This document shows positions 1 through 12,786 of a DNA stretch of 64,000 bases, piece after piece. A program made the translations under genes and the position numbers. The stretch lies in contig CM046873.1 in assembly GCA_025617745.1 (NCBI GenBank), positions 28,781,410 through 28,845,409 on the forward strand, written 5' to 3'. The notes beneath the pieces are model-generated. The model made no database searches. It saw nothing but the letters and a program-made list of their open reading frames with translations, and was not told the origin of the DNA. Positions within the stretch are counted from its first letter, which is position 1; each line of letters starts with the position of its first letter. Source of the DNA: Heliocidaris erythrogramma (lineage: Eukaryota; Echinodermata; Echinoidea; Camarodonta; Echinometridae).

Positions 1-3000
1 TCCTCGGCCAGCGGTGGTGGGGTCTCGGGTTTCGTCTCAGCAGAGTCATGATCGATAGCTACAGATGCTGAACGATTGTCTCTATAAGGTGATGAACATG
101 ATAAAGATGGCAGTCGAATTTTGGTTTCAGCACTCTCTACACTTCCCTTCTTTTCAGTTCCTTCGTCAAGAGATTTTATACTGGAAGATTTTGATTTCGT
201 CGACTTGGAAGATTTTGCCCTCTCATTTCGGGTCTTTTTCTTTGTTTTGAATGATTTTGTAGAAGGCGGGGGTGACGGTGGTGGTAAAATGTCCGGCTGT
301 GTTATAATGGGTTCGTCCATCATCATTGGCGGTTCGATATCATTATCGCTATCATGGCTATCGTCGCTATCACTCCTCTGTCGTCTGCGAAGCTTTACCT
401 TCCGTGATTTGTTCGTGCGGAGAAAGTCCACGCGCGGTTTGTCCGTTTGCGCGCCCTCCACACAACAAGCCTCGCAACTTCTGCGGAAATGTGTCGGAGA
501 ATGAGAAGGTGCGGGTTTTCTGCGCTTCTCTCTATCTCGTCTTTCCTGTATTTTCTTCTCTTCCTCCTCTACGTCAATATTCAACACATCCCAGTCGTTG
601 ATGTGCGATTGGACGTATCGGATATCGAAGTTGAGATCTACGTGTGGGCGTGGACTAGTCAAATCTAGTGCTTCAAATATGGCAAGAGGCTCGCTGTTAG
701 CCATTGTCATGTTCTCAATGATTTCCGAGGCCTCGTCATTTTCAATTTCTTTCTCTACCATGTCTTTGTACCACTCCTCTGAGCCCCTCTCGTACATTGT
801 CATTTGGAGCCCTTCTTCCATGGCCGAATTTTCCCGCGCCGTCTGTCCGTTGAGCTGTCGTCTGACCGCGCGTAGCTTCTTGCAGAGCGCAACATCGAGT
901 TGTTCCTTCGCATAGATGAGCCGACGGTAGGTGGGCGAGTTGCTTCGAGAGTGGTATCCATATTTCGAAGGCTCAACGATGACTTCTCTATTGGAGTCTC
1001 GGTGGTGTCTTGTCTGAGATGTGGCGGATTCCAGTCTAGATGGGAGTGAGTTCGGGCGGGGTGATATCTTCGGTGATCCGTTGACGATGCTCACCTGCGA
1101 ATGAAATCAATAATAATAATAATAATAGTATTGTCCATTTACATAGCACAGATACTATACAAATACCCTCTATTTTTTACCCCAGCTTTAGCCAAGATGC
1201 CATGAAAAGACACTCAAGCATTAAAGGAATTTCTAGCTGCCGGGTACCCATTTACTTCACCTATGTGGAGAGTGGCAAATGTAGATTAATGTCTACATGT
1301 GATGCGCAGTTCGGTGACGCATCCACTAGACCACGACATGCTCTTATTAATTTATTCAGTCTTCACTGGTTTTCATGTGAATATCTTCAACGTGTGTGTT
1401 ATAGTGCAATTAGTGCCATTGGGTCCAAAAGCATAAGGAAACTACAATAACATTTTGTGACAGGGACAGGCCTATGCATTTTGGGCCTACTGTGATGAGA
1501 TTGATCATGATCGTAATGAATAATTATTTGCTCAGTCTACCTTTTCGAGCTTTAACATAGACAAGTATAAACGTTGAAATATAAATTACCGATTTGAATA
1601 CTATTGTGTAAAGATGCTGCAACGAGGAATCGTTTAAAAATATAAATAATGTTACACTATTAAATACAAGATTGATTCAATACAACTAGAAAGTGATTAA
1701 GATCATTCCTACACTGCAAATTACGTTTGTTGAAAAGGCTGCACAGAGAATGGTCATAATAAAGAAAAATGTCTTTATTGTTTTATCGGTAAAACGAACC
1801 AAAACACAGTGGAACAAAATTTATCTTTGTATACGCAGTGAAACCAGAAATGTTCGAGAATTTCGCGCAAGTCCAATGCCGCGAAATAATTGAATTAGCA
1901 CTGACACATCACCGAATGTTTAAGATTCATTTTTCTCGTTTTACATTAACTGTTTATTAATAGTTTTAAGTTTACCTTTAATTTTGGGTTATTGGCCAAA
2001 CTTCTTAGAGCTGACACCCGCTCAGTCAGACCATCGCACGACGCACTAATCAAGGCATCAGCTCGTCCGTCTGTATTAGAAATTAATGGAAGACTCGAGG
2101 TTGAACTGGAAGAAAACCGCGACATCGAGCGAGAAGAGACCTTCGGCATCGTGCACCACGTCGAAGACCTGGCGAGTTGCGGTCGGGGTCGTTCGCCGCT
2201 CACACCAGTGAGGTTGATCCTCGGCGTGTGGAGCTCGGCCACCGTGTGCGATCTCGTCAGGCCGAGCTCGCGAGTAGGGAGGTCAGAACGAACCTGACGT
2301 CGACTGAGCTGCGGGGATACCAGGGCGGTGAAGGAGTGGCGGTCGGAAGCACGGGAGACCAAGCCGTTGTGGACCCAGCTTCTGTAAATGAGAAGGAGCA
2401 CGAACAGGTCATGAGAAAGATGGTCTAAGTTTATAGCGGATAGAATAATGCAGTATTTCTCTTGAGTTTTCGTTATCAGTCTTTCCCAATGAAAAACGTT
2501 GATTTCAAAATCCCTGACAAAGTCTAGAAAGTCACCAACAAGAAAGCAACAACAACAAAGAACGAAATAAAAAGTCAAGAAAGCAATAATAATTAACGCA
2601 AAACAAAACAAAATAAAAAATAATAAAAAAAAGCACGAATGGAATTCAACCAATATTTTGCATTGTTTTGCAATGTTTCATTAGTATATAGAATATTTTC
2701 TTTCTTATTCCCTTCGCATGGTCATCGAATATATTGTTAAGTTGAAAATATCCAAACTTATTTTCAAGAGCAATCTGGTGAATACTGCCTTTCATCAGGT
2801 TAGAGGTTTCGTGGTCTAGTGGATACGTCACCGCGGATTTTGGATCATATGGTGCGCGGTTCGAGTCCCGCCGCGGCACTAATGTCTTTGGAAAGCTATT
2901 GAACTACACTGATATACATTTGACACTCTCCACCCAGGTGCAGTAAATGGGTATATCAATTTATTCCTTGAATACTTTCAGCGCCTTAGGGCAGCTCGGT

Positions 3001-6000
3001 TAAAGCCAGGGTAACAGTAGTACTTTGTATGCGCCTTGACCATCCCCTGGGATGGATATGTGCGCAATACAAATGTAGCTATTATTATTATCGTAACGAA
3101 CAAAACAGTCAACTTCTAGTTTTAGAAATATAGGCATAAAAGGCCGGGGCTGAGGGGCTAGGCTGCAGTCTCCAAAATTTATTTAGAATAAACTTACGAA
3201 TATTTGGGCAACCGCCACCTTACATTTTGGCCATGCGATGGCCTATTTGTATTTTTATATCTTAGTTTGCTTTATTTCAATGAAAAATTGCATGTTACTA
3301 TATAATAAAGTGTCAGTTTTGGTCGATCGCTTCGCTCGTTCGCAAAACTTACTACTTTTTAGAAAATGGAAAGGTTACATTCGGGTAAAATACGTTAGCC
3401 CGTAACGAAACTATCCCCATATTTTTGTGCAGACAGAGAGAGGAAGAGAGAGAGAGAGAGAGAGGGGGGGGGGGGGTGGGGGTCCCCTTATACCCCTTCA
3501 AATCGCTTCTAGCCCATGTCCGGCCTTAGTTGAATCTAACGATTACATGGATATACCATGCATTTTTTCTGGATACCTGGTGAGCGTTTCATCAAGCGTT
3601 TTGTCAGTGATTTTTACCGACAACTGTTATAAGCTACTGAAATCCTTGCATCTGATTGGCTGAGAGCAAATTTGTTAGTAAAAATCGCTGACAAAACGCT
3701 TGATGAAACTCTCCCCAGATGTTTATGAATGGGTAAACACATACAGAACATACCAGTGTGTCTTCTCAATGTGAAAGCAACGGTTTTTTTTTATACTGGT
3801 GCTTGGTTTAATCTCTACAGAATATATGATAACAAATGTGCCTTACATGAAGATTTTTACAATAGTTTCGCCGATGAAAGTTATGTACCGAATTCAGATA
3901 GAATTAATTAAGATAATAAAACGATGACAAGAAAACAGTTTCGTTTTCGACTTACTGGGTAGTCATGGTAACGTCTCTCATAATCCAACACTTTGAAAAC
4001 AAGTCAAATCAGGTTTATACAACATGTACAACCAAAGGTACAATCCCACTCCTGACGCAAACAGTTTATCCACCAGGCATAAGAATAGCTTAAGAATAGC
4101 ATGTAGGCATTGTTCCATCGGAGTTTCAAGAGGGTAAAGTTGAGAATTACACGAACGGGAGTCGTATTCAGGCCTATATCTGTTTCAGAGCTACACCTCT
4201 CATCGTGCACAAGATTGTGAATGATCTTGTGAATATCTGAGAGCTGAAGCATTCTTTGTTGTTTTACGACACCATGATCTTTCCTTGTTAAAGTAGATAT
4301 TCAAAGAAAATCACAAATATGGCAATTAATGTATCACTAGAAACTGGGAAGCTTACAGATGGCAATCGTATAAGTTTTATGTCAACTGCGTATCTGGTGA
4401 TTATAAAAACAACACAAATAAAAGCTCTTCTCAGCATCTGGAATATCCGAGGATTCGCCAGAAATATAGCGATGTTTTGATGTCGTCACACTCGGGATTG
4501 ATCCTGCTTAAGCAGACGACGTCCTATAATGAATGAACGTAATTGCAATGCAATTATTTATCAAATTATAAAGAGTTTGGTGTATTTAAACATGACCTTA
4601 TTTCACACCATTATAAAGGGAAAGTGAAACTGATTCTGATAGCTAAAACCGTTTGATTGTAAATACATAGGAGAAGGGTCAATGATCAATGAAATAAACC
4701 CCACTTTCAAATTGAAAAGCCCTCCGAATAATAGCAGGATGGTATTCGTTCCCTCTTGAAACGCCGAACATGCCCCGGTGCAAGCAGCTGAAAATACAAT
4801 GGCGTCTTATTTTGTTTACAAGTGACTGATTCCTTTATTTTTTTAACGCTGCATTTTTCATCAAAATAATACCATACACGAAGTTAAGAGTGAGGCAACA
4901 GACTAACATTAAGACTGACACTAGTGAAGGAAGAGAAATAAGTGAAGAGGAGATGACAAAATAGGCTCTGAAAAATGTGTAAGATGTTATGGGACATCGT
5001 CTGCTTAGACAGGACTGGTCCACGGTGTGTCGTCACATATCTCAGCAGCGTTCGAGGAGCTCTATATCGGGGGCTGTATTTTACCGTTTTGTAATTGATA
5101 ATAATCATTACTTCAAATGTTTCCAAGCGTTGAATTTGGATAACCTTGTTTAATTTATGCCATCTATGCAATAATAAGTATTAAGCCAATATTTAAAATC
5201 ATTAACGTTCTACTTTAAACTGCTTGTGACAGCTGACATATAGGTCTATACACCAGAGAGACAAAGAGCTAAACTATAGCACTTTCTCCATGAGCGACCG
5301 GACCCCGTTTTCTATGACTTCAGCAATTATTCCTGTCTTTGATTTTCTGAGGCTGTCAAGAACTTGGCGACGCCATCTTCGTATCAAACGTTCATCACTC
5401 TTACAGAGGCTTAATGTCAATGTCCAAATCCAGCAAAGATATATAAACAAATATGAATCCAGATTATACAGGCAGGATGGAGTAGAACTATACTAACCTA
5501 CTTTGGGCTGAGCTTATTGACTTGGTACAGTCCAAGTCAAAAGAATTTCGCAGAAGCGGAACAGCCTCCGTTCTCTCTGTGTGAAACAAACAGATTCCCG
5601 ACAGCGGTAAAACGAAGAATTCCTTCAGGAAAGTAATTCACCCAGAGCGGACAGAATTAAGAAAGATCCATTTATGATAAAATTTCCAAAAAGAAATACA
5701 ATCCATTAGAAAAGTTGAGCGATATACTTTCCACAAGATGAAGAAAACCAGATAAATCGCCACGCGCAGCCTCACCCCGTCTTGGAGATCGGTCACACAG
5801 GGGTGATGCTAAGTCCCGCGTAAACAAAAAAGAATCTTCCCTTCCTATCGTCTGCGCTAAGAGCCGTTGCGATCAATATTGATTAAGTCATGTCCGATAA
5901 CTATGATCGTACCTGTTTCTGAGGCGGTCTAGTCAGTCGTTGGGTGAAGGGGTGAAGGGTGAAGGGATAAAGAGATCGCCACCGCCTCTTGGGGTTTCCT

Positions 6001-9000
6001 TTGATTCCGAAATTGTGTAACACCACTTCACCTCTTTAAGGACGACATGTTCTTATTGAATATACATGAAGAGGATGACAACAGAGAGCTTTTTGAGCAT
6101 TCTCTCTTATTATTACAATCGCTGAGAAAATGTCTGCTTGTCGGCTAGTCTCACGATAAATTGGTCAACTAGTAAACACGATTTTGGGAATATTTTTTAA
6201 TCATCATTAGAAAATACTGCATAAATTATCATACCATTCAGTTATACCCCAGTTACACCTACATCAGACCGACAACAGATGGAACAAAAATTATATTAGC
6301 CCGAATAGCCCAGAATCGGTGGCTGTGGAATCAGTGTGGTTGTGTGACTGAGGCATTTTACCAAATGCCATAAGATTTGTGTATTTTCTGCAGTAATGAC
6401 TGTGTTCAGCTGCATGCAGGAAGTCAGGTCCGATTTTCCCATTAAAGGGGAAACATGCTTTTAATTTGCATGGAGTCACAGGCATCGATGGGTGTGATGT
6501 GTCAGGCGATTCGCATGGCAGGACTCACCCTATCATCTCATCGATTATCATGTACCAGGGACAATGGGCGATCGATTACTATAGGTGGTAAACAAGAAAT
6601 TACTTCTCCGGAAGCGACCAAGGGCCAAGACTTGATGCCACCTAGAAGGGCATGAAGGATGTGGCCTTACACCCTCTTGTACCCTAAGATTTCCAGTACA
6701 GGTGAATGGTACAGAGAGAGGGAGAGGGGGAGGGGGGAGAGGGGCGGGTAGGGGAAGAGAGAGAGAGAGCAAGAAGGGGGCAATGGTTAAAAGCGTTCTT
6801 GTTTTCAGGTCTGATCAGTCCTCAAGTAATAGGTCTACAGTGTAAAACTGTGCACGCACAGATATCAAGGACAACAGGGGGAAAATTCTTTTTTTTTAAA
6901 GAAAGAAAGATAAGAGAAGACTAGGATTAAAATGAACATCTTTTAAAGTAGATATTCAAAGAAAATCACAAATATGGCAATTAATGTATCACTAGAAACT
7001 GGGAAGCTTACAGATGGCAATCGTATAAGTTTTATGTCAACTGCGTATCTGGTGATTATAAAAACAACACAAATAAAAGCTCTTCTCAGCATCTGGAATA
7101 TCCGAGGATTCGCCAGAAATATAGCGATGTTTTGATGTCGTCACACTCGGGATTGATCCTGCTTAAGCAGACGACGTCCTATAATGAATGAACGTAATTG
7201 CAATGCAATTATTTATCAAATTATAAAGAGTTTGGTGTATTTAAACATGACCTTATTTCACACCATTATAAAGGGAAAGTGAAACTGATTCTGATAGCTA
7301 AAACCGTTTGATTGTAAATACATAGGAGAAGGGTCAATGATCAATGAAATAAACCCCACTTTCAAATTGAAAAGCCCTCCGAATAATAGCAGGATGGTAT
7401 TCGTTCCCTCTTGAAACGCCGAACATGCCCGGTGTAAGCAGCTGAAAATACAATGGCGTCTTATTTTGTTTACAAGTGACTGATTCCTTTATTTTTTTAA
7501 CGCTGCATTTTTCATCAAAATAATACCATACACGAAGTTAAGAGTGAGGCAACAGACTAACATTAAGACTGACGCTAGTGAAGGAAGAGAAATAAGTGAA
7601 GAGGAGATGACAAAATAGGCTCTGAAAAATGTGTAAGATGTTATGGGACATCGTCTGCTTAGACAGGACTGGTCCAGGGTGTGTCGTCACATATCTCAGC
7701 AGCGTTCGAGGAGCTCTTCAGCTGCTATATCGGGGGCTGTATTTTACCGTTTTATAATTGATAATAATCATTACTTCAAATGTTTCCAAGCGTTGAATTT
7801 GGATAACCTTGTTTAATTTATGCCATCTATGCAATAATAAGTATTAAGCCAATATTTAAAATCATTAACGTTCTACTTTAACAATGAAAGAATTAAAACA
7901 TAAGAAGAAATATATTTCAAAATGAGACAGATTGAAAGAGGGAGAGGGGTGAGAGGAAATGGATGTAGTACAAATATGAGGGATAGTAAAGGGACGAAAG
8001 CTTAGCTAGAGAGAGAGAGAGAGAGAGATAGAGAGGGAGAGAGAGAGAGGGAGGGAGAGAGAGAGACTATAAGCAAAAATAACTATGGAGCAAAATATCA
8101 CAACCTGTCGAAGGCCAGTTCATTGGCATGACTCAAAGCATGTCGATCACAACAAAACATTGGCCATACAACAAAAGCTCGACCACAATCCAGTTGAACA
8201 AACCCCAACAACCACAATGACAATGTTGCCAATCAATAATGATATCGATGTCGAAAGCGACTAACCTTTGGCCAAAACGCAAGTCCTGCATTCTCCGATT
8301 GGTTGAAAGACAAGTTGAGTTTGGGGTCTGAATTTGCGTTTATTCGCATTTCTTTTCATCATCGAGGGTCAAGACCAAAAGACTGACAATACCACCATTA
8401 CCATTTTAAGTGTATCTTTTAAAGAACATAAGGGGGCGGTTATTGGGAATAAACTTTGAATCCCTCCCTGGCATATTCGAATTGGTTATGTTTTCAATAG
8501 TGAACACGATAAAAACTACTTTCGAAAAATCAACTGAAAACAATTTCAATAGCCCTGTCTATCACCTTTAGAAATGTGCGAACATTACAATCGCCTATTA
8601 CGTAATCCGAACCTGATTTCTATGGGCAGTACAATATACCTTTGAAATTGCCCTTGAGTTTATTTTTCGAAAGTAGTTTTGATCGTGTTAGTGCAGATTC
8701 CAATACTATTTAAAAACAATTTATATCTTGATCGAAACTCCTACTTTAGATATTTGTGATTGATTTTATGGGTTTAAAAAATGGGGGGGGGGGGGGGAGC
8801 TGAGGTCAAGAGAATTATGTTTATGGCAAAATTCGCGCATTGCTTGAGTCAAAAGAAGGGTCTTACGGTCCCTTGTGGGGATCCAGGGACAAAGCCCCCA
8901 CCCCTCGAATCACTGAATGTTTTGGAGATTTTTTAATGCGACAAATCAAAACAAAACTTCTAGATGCTTTGAGACAATAAAATCAGTTTTTATTTTATTT

Positions 9001-12000
9001 ATTTAATTTTTTTTTTGCTTTCTTAGATATACAAAAAATCTATTATCATTATTATAACCTAGAAATAATATTTCTTTATAGAGCTCTACAGATCGGTTAT
9101 GGCCAGTTTAGTACGAAACTATTAAGCTTATAATCTTATTAGCAAACTATCCATGTAGCACACTTTGCCATTTGAGGCTGACTATCGGCGGGGGCTGTAA
9201 GTGGAGGTTTTGCCCCGACGTCAACGATGCACCATCCCTTGGTACCCCAATTTCCGTTTGGTTAATTCTGTGAGGGCGAAGCAGTTTTCAGATGACTATG
9301 GTAAATCAAAACAACGTCAAGCCTCAAGCATCAAAATAATGAAGACTCTGAACTAATTCTTTTGGCATCCCTTTGAAACTACGATCTCCGTAAGCAAATC
9401 TTAACAGCTGATTTGTGCTTTTTATTACAGAGGAAAAACTTTTCGAAAGTTTATTTTTCACGAAACACCCAAACATCCTATCAAAATAATTTCACTTGGC
9501 AGCACTTTAGTAAAACTAAAGATATTATCAGAAACATAACATAACATAACATACATTAGTCATGTTAGTTAAACACGTTATTTTTACTTTATCTTACCTT
9601 ATTTTCCCCGTACATGTAGTGCTCGTGTGTGAATTATTACTATGACAATTACGATCCCATAATATCCCTTGATGTTAATTTTAATACTTCAGTTAACCTT
9701 TCAGACAACGAAAACTATTTGGGATAACACAAAATTGTAAGTGTTGATCATCCTCATCTTTGAACATATAACAACGACGAGATTCTGACAGAAATCCCTC
9801 CAAAACCGAATGCAGAATTCTGAAAATTTTGGTTGCTGTTTATAACCAGGACCTACAGTATTATGCTGGCGACTGCAATTCGTCTTTTTTTTCTTCTTTG
9901 GTACCCTCCTCCCCTGTTGCTAAGTACTAGGAACGTTGAGCGGCATCTAAATCAAATATTGTGAACCTTTATAATAACGACTTTGCGCCCCGGTTCCTCA
10001 TGGTACTTTTGTCCCTCATCTTCCATTTGAAGGGATTCTTAGAATCAGTTATACCAAATGAAAAAAGGGAAGCACAACAAGTACATTATTCTTGCGAAAT
10101 GTAACTGACTTGGGGGGGGGGGGTGGCTTTGCCCGAGGGAGGGGCACTTTGATTATAAATATTTTAGATGAGGATGTGATATCGTGTGAGAGAAAAACCT
10201 TGAAATTCTTACAAATTGAAAGAGTAGCAATGTTAGGGGTGCTTTCAAACCATAGCATGTGTACGGGTTTAAGAGATCACATTTTCCCAGCACCATTGAA
10301 CAAAATAGGCTATACCAAACATCCACGGGCTGTGGATTGCCATTTTTGTATGGTATTTGTAGTACCATAATGAACGGATTCCAACTAATGGTCTACACCA
10401 ACACATGACTAAAGAAATCACACTTATTACCACTCGATTATTACAGTACAGTGTCTGTAATGTATTGCGTATACAATTATGTTCGGACCATAACAATTAG
10501 ATGCCACGATGGGTTGATTTTTATCACGTTTGCGATCGTGCTTTTCACAACACAGGGAGCCTTTTATATAGGTATAACTTACAAGTCCAAAGTTTAACCC
10601 TTCATCTCTCACACACAATGCCCCTATATATAGGTATAACTTACAAGTCCAAAGTTTAACCCTTCATCTCTCACACACAATGCCCCTAAAATTATTGTTC
10701 CCTAAAATGATTATGACACTGAATCATATATGAATCTCAATATACCGACGATTTAAAATGTAGCCCGTATAGATAGAAATACATGGGCTATATAAATACG
10801 AGTTTAATAATAGATTACTAAAACATGTTTTTTATGTGTCGAGTAGACTTTGTACAGGTCACGTGTTTGGTTTATTTGCACATTTGCAGCAGGGTATCGC
10901 AAGGTCAATTTGAAAAGAGGGACCGGGGGGGGGGGGGGGGGGGGGGGGGGTTCGTACCAAATTTGCCGATAAGTTACACTAGTATACTTTGCAACAATGA
11001 TTAAAAAGAATATCGTAATTTAAAATTTGCGGAGACGGTAAGATACTAATATCAGGGGAGCGTTTCATCAATTGTTTATCAGTGATTTTTACCGACAACT
11101 GTTATAAGCTACCGAAATCCTTGCATCTGATTGGCTGAGATCAAATTTATCGGTAAAAATCACTGGCAAAACACTTGATGAAACGCTCCTCAGGTCCGAC
11201 AAGGGTACATAAAATTTCAGAACGAAAAAAGCACGGTCTTTAGATGTAGACGTTTGCCGACCATACCGATTAGGCTTAAACCCTACCGGAAACTGGAAAC
11301 ACAAAAGTTATGGATTTGCAGCCAGAAATTTCGAATAGGAATGTCACCTTCAGTTGCGAATCCAAAAGGGGTGCAGGGGGCACGTCATCTGGCATACCTA
11401 ATATTCAAATTGTGTTCTTGTGCCCATTTTAGACGCAAAAGGGCACCTGAAAGAGATGGGAAATATTATTTGTTTGCTCGTCAGAGATTCTTCGGAATTG
11501 TATCTCCCATTACAGATTTCTGGATCTGCCCCTTGTCACATCCTCTTCTCTTGCGACTCATCTGGGGGCGATTCATCAAGTGGCTTGTTGGTGACAAATT
11601 TGCTCTCAGCCAATCAGAAACACTGATTTCAGTAGCTTATAACAGTTATTACAACTTGTCATTGATGACGAGTTTTATGAAACAGGGCCCTGATTGCACG
11701 TGTTGCCATGAACATTGCATTAGGCCTATCATGTCAAGATGTTTGTATACAAGGATATGAACAAAAACACCTTTTGTCTTTCATAGAAATGTTATCTGTA
11801 CGCGTGATTCGGAGCGACATGACGACGCTGGCGCGCCTTGACATGAAGAACCTCTCTCATATTAGATCTTCAGTTAATTGCAAATGAAGTACTTGATAAT
11901 GCAGCGGCGTAACTATAGCTACAGGGGCATGGAGAATGTGCCCCTGCAGTTGAAGGGCAGGAAAAATGGGGAATTTGAAGAGAGAGAGGGAGTGAAGAAA

Positions 12001-12786
12001 GGGTGAGGGGAAAAGGAACTTGAAAGAAGATGAAAGAACCTCTTCCAACACCTCCCTCATAATCGGTGGTATTGTTTATTCACATTTCACCCTTCTAGTA
12101 AGACGGGTGCCCCCTAATGATGCCAGCACCCGCCCGCCCCCACGATGGCTGGGTCCATGGCATGTTCCGTAATTATATTTGCACGCAGCAAGTTATCAAG
12201 TTCAGAGTTGTTGCGTTTCAACGACCAGACAACAGTTTCCATTGAATTTTCTTCTGTATAAAAATTGGATCTAGGTATGACTCCTTTATAGATTATCATG
12301 ATTAGGAAGTTTATATCAACAATATTTTGCCTTTGTTTTTTTGTGGGCGGGGGATATCGTGAGATTCCTGTTAGGGCATGCCAGGTTTGAGGGGTTGAAA
12401 GGGACTGTTTCTTCTTTTTCAACAAATCAATCAATTAAATATTGATACTGAACTTTTGAAATGTTGATAGTTGATACATAGTTACATACCCTTTGTTCTG
12501 ATGATCATTCCGCCTTCTCTCCAGATCAGCTGAAGCACACAGTCCCATTCGTCCCTTTCTATGTCTAGTTGACCGACCACTGTGTAAGGCGGCCATCCGT
12601 CGGTCATAGTACATCGAAATGTCACTGGATGGGGTACCCAGAGGTCTGGGGCCAGATGTTCTGCTCTTCATGCTGGATCGTACATGGTCCTGGCGAGCTG
12701 AAGGACTTTGGTTCGACACAGATCTACTGGGTGATTTGAAACGCATCTTGTCCGAATTCGTCATTGCTATCAGTCATTAATTTTGC
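1..12786 (-). CDS. Uncharacterised Ser/Arg-rich basic protein, 5' part (3 exons, partial)
   Basis: Three minus-strand exons join in frame. Exon 1 is 12490-12786: ATG at 12762-12764, an in-frame TGA 12 nt upstream, a CAG acceptor just before 12786 that implies a separate 5' non-coding exon, and donor GTATGT. Exon 2 is 1976-2381: acceptor after a TTCTCATTTACAG tract, donor GTAAAC. Exon 3 is 1094 down to base 1: acceptor CATTCGCAG, open to the window edge. Phases match (91 codons+2, then 1+135 codons, then 364 codons+2), giving at least 591 residues. Exon 1 is rich in Ser and Arg. Exon 2 has a Ser run (FSSSSTSS). Exon 3 carries a charged helical stretch (EEEEKKIQERRDREKRR), an acidic Asp/Ser patch (SDSDDSHDSDND), a proline run (LPPPSPPP) and a Lys/Ser-rich tail. 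I recognise no domain or family; low-complexity composition suggests a disordered scaffold-like or cytoskeletal/nuclear protein, which is a guess. Intron 1 is about 10.1 kb and could hide another exon. Confidence 0.72.
1108..1342 (-). repeat. tRNA-derived SINE in intron 2 of the uncharacterised gene
   Basis: Read on the minus strand, this has a box A-like TGGTCTAGTGGATGCG near 1335, the shared body (CATTTGCCACTCTCC) and a 3' tail of ATT repeats at 1109-1128. The box B segment present in the copy at 2.8 kb is missing. The tail ends about 14 bases upstream of the exon 3 splice acceptor, so it occupies the likely branch-point zone. Confidence 0.7.
2806..3095 (+). repeat. tRNA-derived SINE, near full length
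   Basis: It starts with a tRNA-like head: box A GTGGTCTAGTGGATACG and box B GGTTCGAGTCCC. A body shared with the copies at 1.2, 20.6 and 25.2-26.3 kb follows (TTGACACTCTCCACCCAGG), then GCGCAATACAAATG and a short ATT-repeat tail near 3083-3095. The head cannot form a proper acceptor stem, so it is a SINE and not a tRNA gene. It lies in the long intron 1 of the uncharacterised gene. Confidence 0.8.
3430..3482 (+). repeat. GA-rich and poly-G simple repeat
   Basis: A run of GA dinucleotides passes directly into a G homopolymer with one T interruption. It is low-complexity purine sequence. Confidence 0.9.
3576..3718. mobile_element. Short palindromic MITE, family 'GGGAGCGTTTCATCA', copy 1
   Basis: A ~143 bp element with terminal inverted repeats: GTGAGCGTTTCATCAAGCG at the left, CGCTTGATGAAACTCTCCCC at the right. 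The core TGCATCTGATTGGCTGAGAG is shared by all copies in the window (11.05, 11.56, 13.48, 15.40 and 34.53 kb). It has no coding capacity and is probably mobilised by a TA-targeting mariner-type transposase. Confidence 0.8.
4288..5218 (+). mobile_element. TTAA-flanked non-autonomous element A, copy 1 (923 bp)
   Basis: The element spans 4292-5214 and is bounded by TTAA at 4288-4291 and 5215-5218. Its ends are AGTAGATATT and the near-inverse GTTCTACT. It is almost identical to copies at 6.9 and 20.8 kb. TTAA duplication is the hallmark of piggyBac-type transposition. Short reading frames inside show no transposase, so it depends on a partner element. Confidence 0.85.
5219..6942. other. Intronic spacer between two copies of element A
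   Basis: Unique-looking AT-rich DNA inside the long intron 1 of the uncharacterised gene. A purine-rich tract lies at about 6713-6775. I see no exon with good splice signals on either strand. Confidence 0.5.
6943..7881 (+). mobile_element. TTAA-flanked non-autonomous element A, copy 2 (931 bp)
   Basis: The element spans 6947-7877 with TTAA at 6943-6946 and 7878-7881. It is in the same orientation as copy 1 and differs mainly by small indels, such as an extra TCAGCTGC near 7720. The low divergence indicates recent activity. Confidence 0.85.
7926..8066 (+). repeat. Purine-rich simple repeat (GAGA)
   Basis: Clusters of GA repeats with AT-rich interruptions. No coding signal. Confidence 0.85.
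8500..8693. mobile_element. Palindromic MITE, family 'GAACACGATAA', copy 1
   Basis: A ~190 bp inverted repeat. The left arm reads GAACACGATAAAAACTACTT and the right arm ends AAGTAGTTTTGATCGTGTT. The same family is at 22.05-22.22 kb, where an empty site is also visible. I could not define a clean target duplication at this copy. Confidence 0.75.
8694..11052. other. Intronic spacer with poly-G tracts and a short tandem duplication
   Basis: Mostly AT-rich DNA inside the long intron of the uncharacterised gene. It holds G homopolymers at 8783-8797, 10112-10123 and 10925-10950, and a tandem duplication at about 10570-10694. I found no coding exon. Confidence 0.5.
10570..10694 (+). repeat. Tandem duplication of a ~62 bp unit
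   Basis: Two adjacent, essentially identical units contain GGTATAACTTACAAGTCC and end with CACACACAATGCCCC. GGTATAAC recurs at 10571 and 10633, giving the 62 bp period. Confidence 0.9.
11053..11193. mobile_element. Palindromic MITE 'GGGAGCGTTTCATCA', copy 2
   Basis: It begins CAGGGGAGCGTTTCATCA and ends TTGATGAAACGCTCCTCAG, with the shared core ATCCTTGCATCTGATTGGC. Structure and length match the copies at 3.6 and 15.4 kb. Confidence 0.85.
11562..11692. mobile_element. Palindromic MITE, variant related to 'GGGAGCGTTTCATCA'
   Basis: It reads inverse to copy 1 in the core (CTCAGCCAATCAGA). One end is GGGCGATTCATCAAG and the other is TTATGAAACAGGGCCCTG. The second end type is shared with the variants at 13.48 and 34.53 kb. 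Confidence 0.75.

Noticed and set aside
1946-2653. Single 235-codon minus-strand gene
   Set aside because: Only 1976-2381 looks coding. The start region is intronic T-rich sequence ahead of a good acceptor, and the end runs past a good donor into intron.
2820-2880. Possible tRNA gene
   Set aside because: Box A and box B are present but the 5' and 3' ends do not form an acceptor stem, and the unit continues into a shared SINE body. The same applies to the tRNA-like heads at 20.6, 25.2, 30.3, 33.9 and 60.6 kb.
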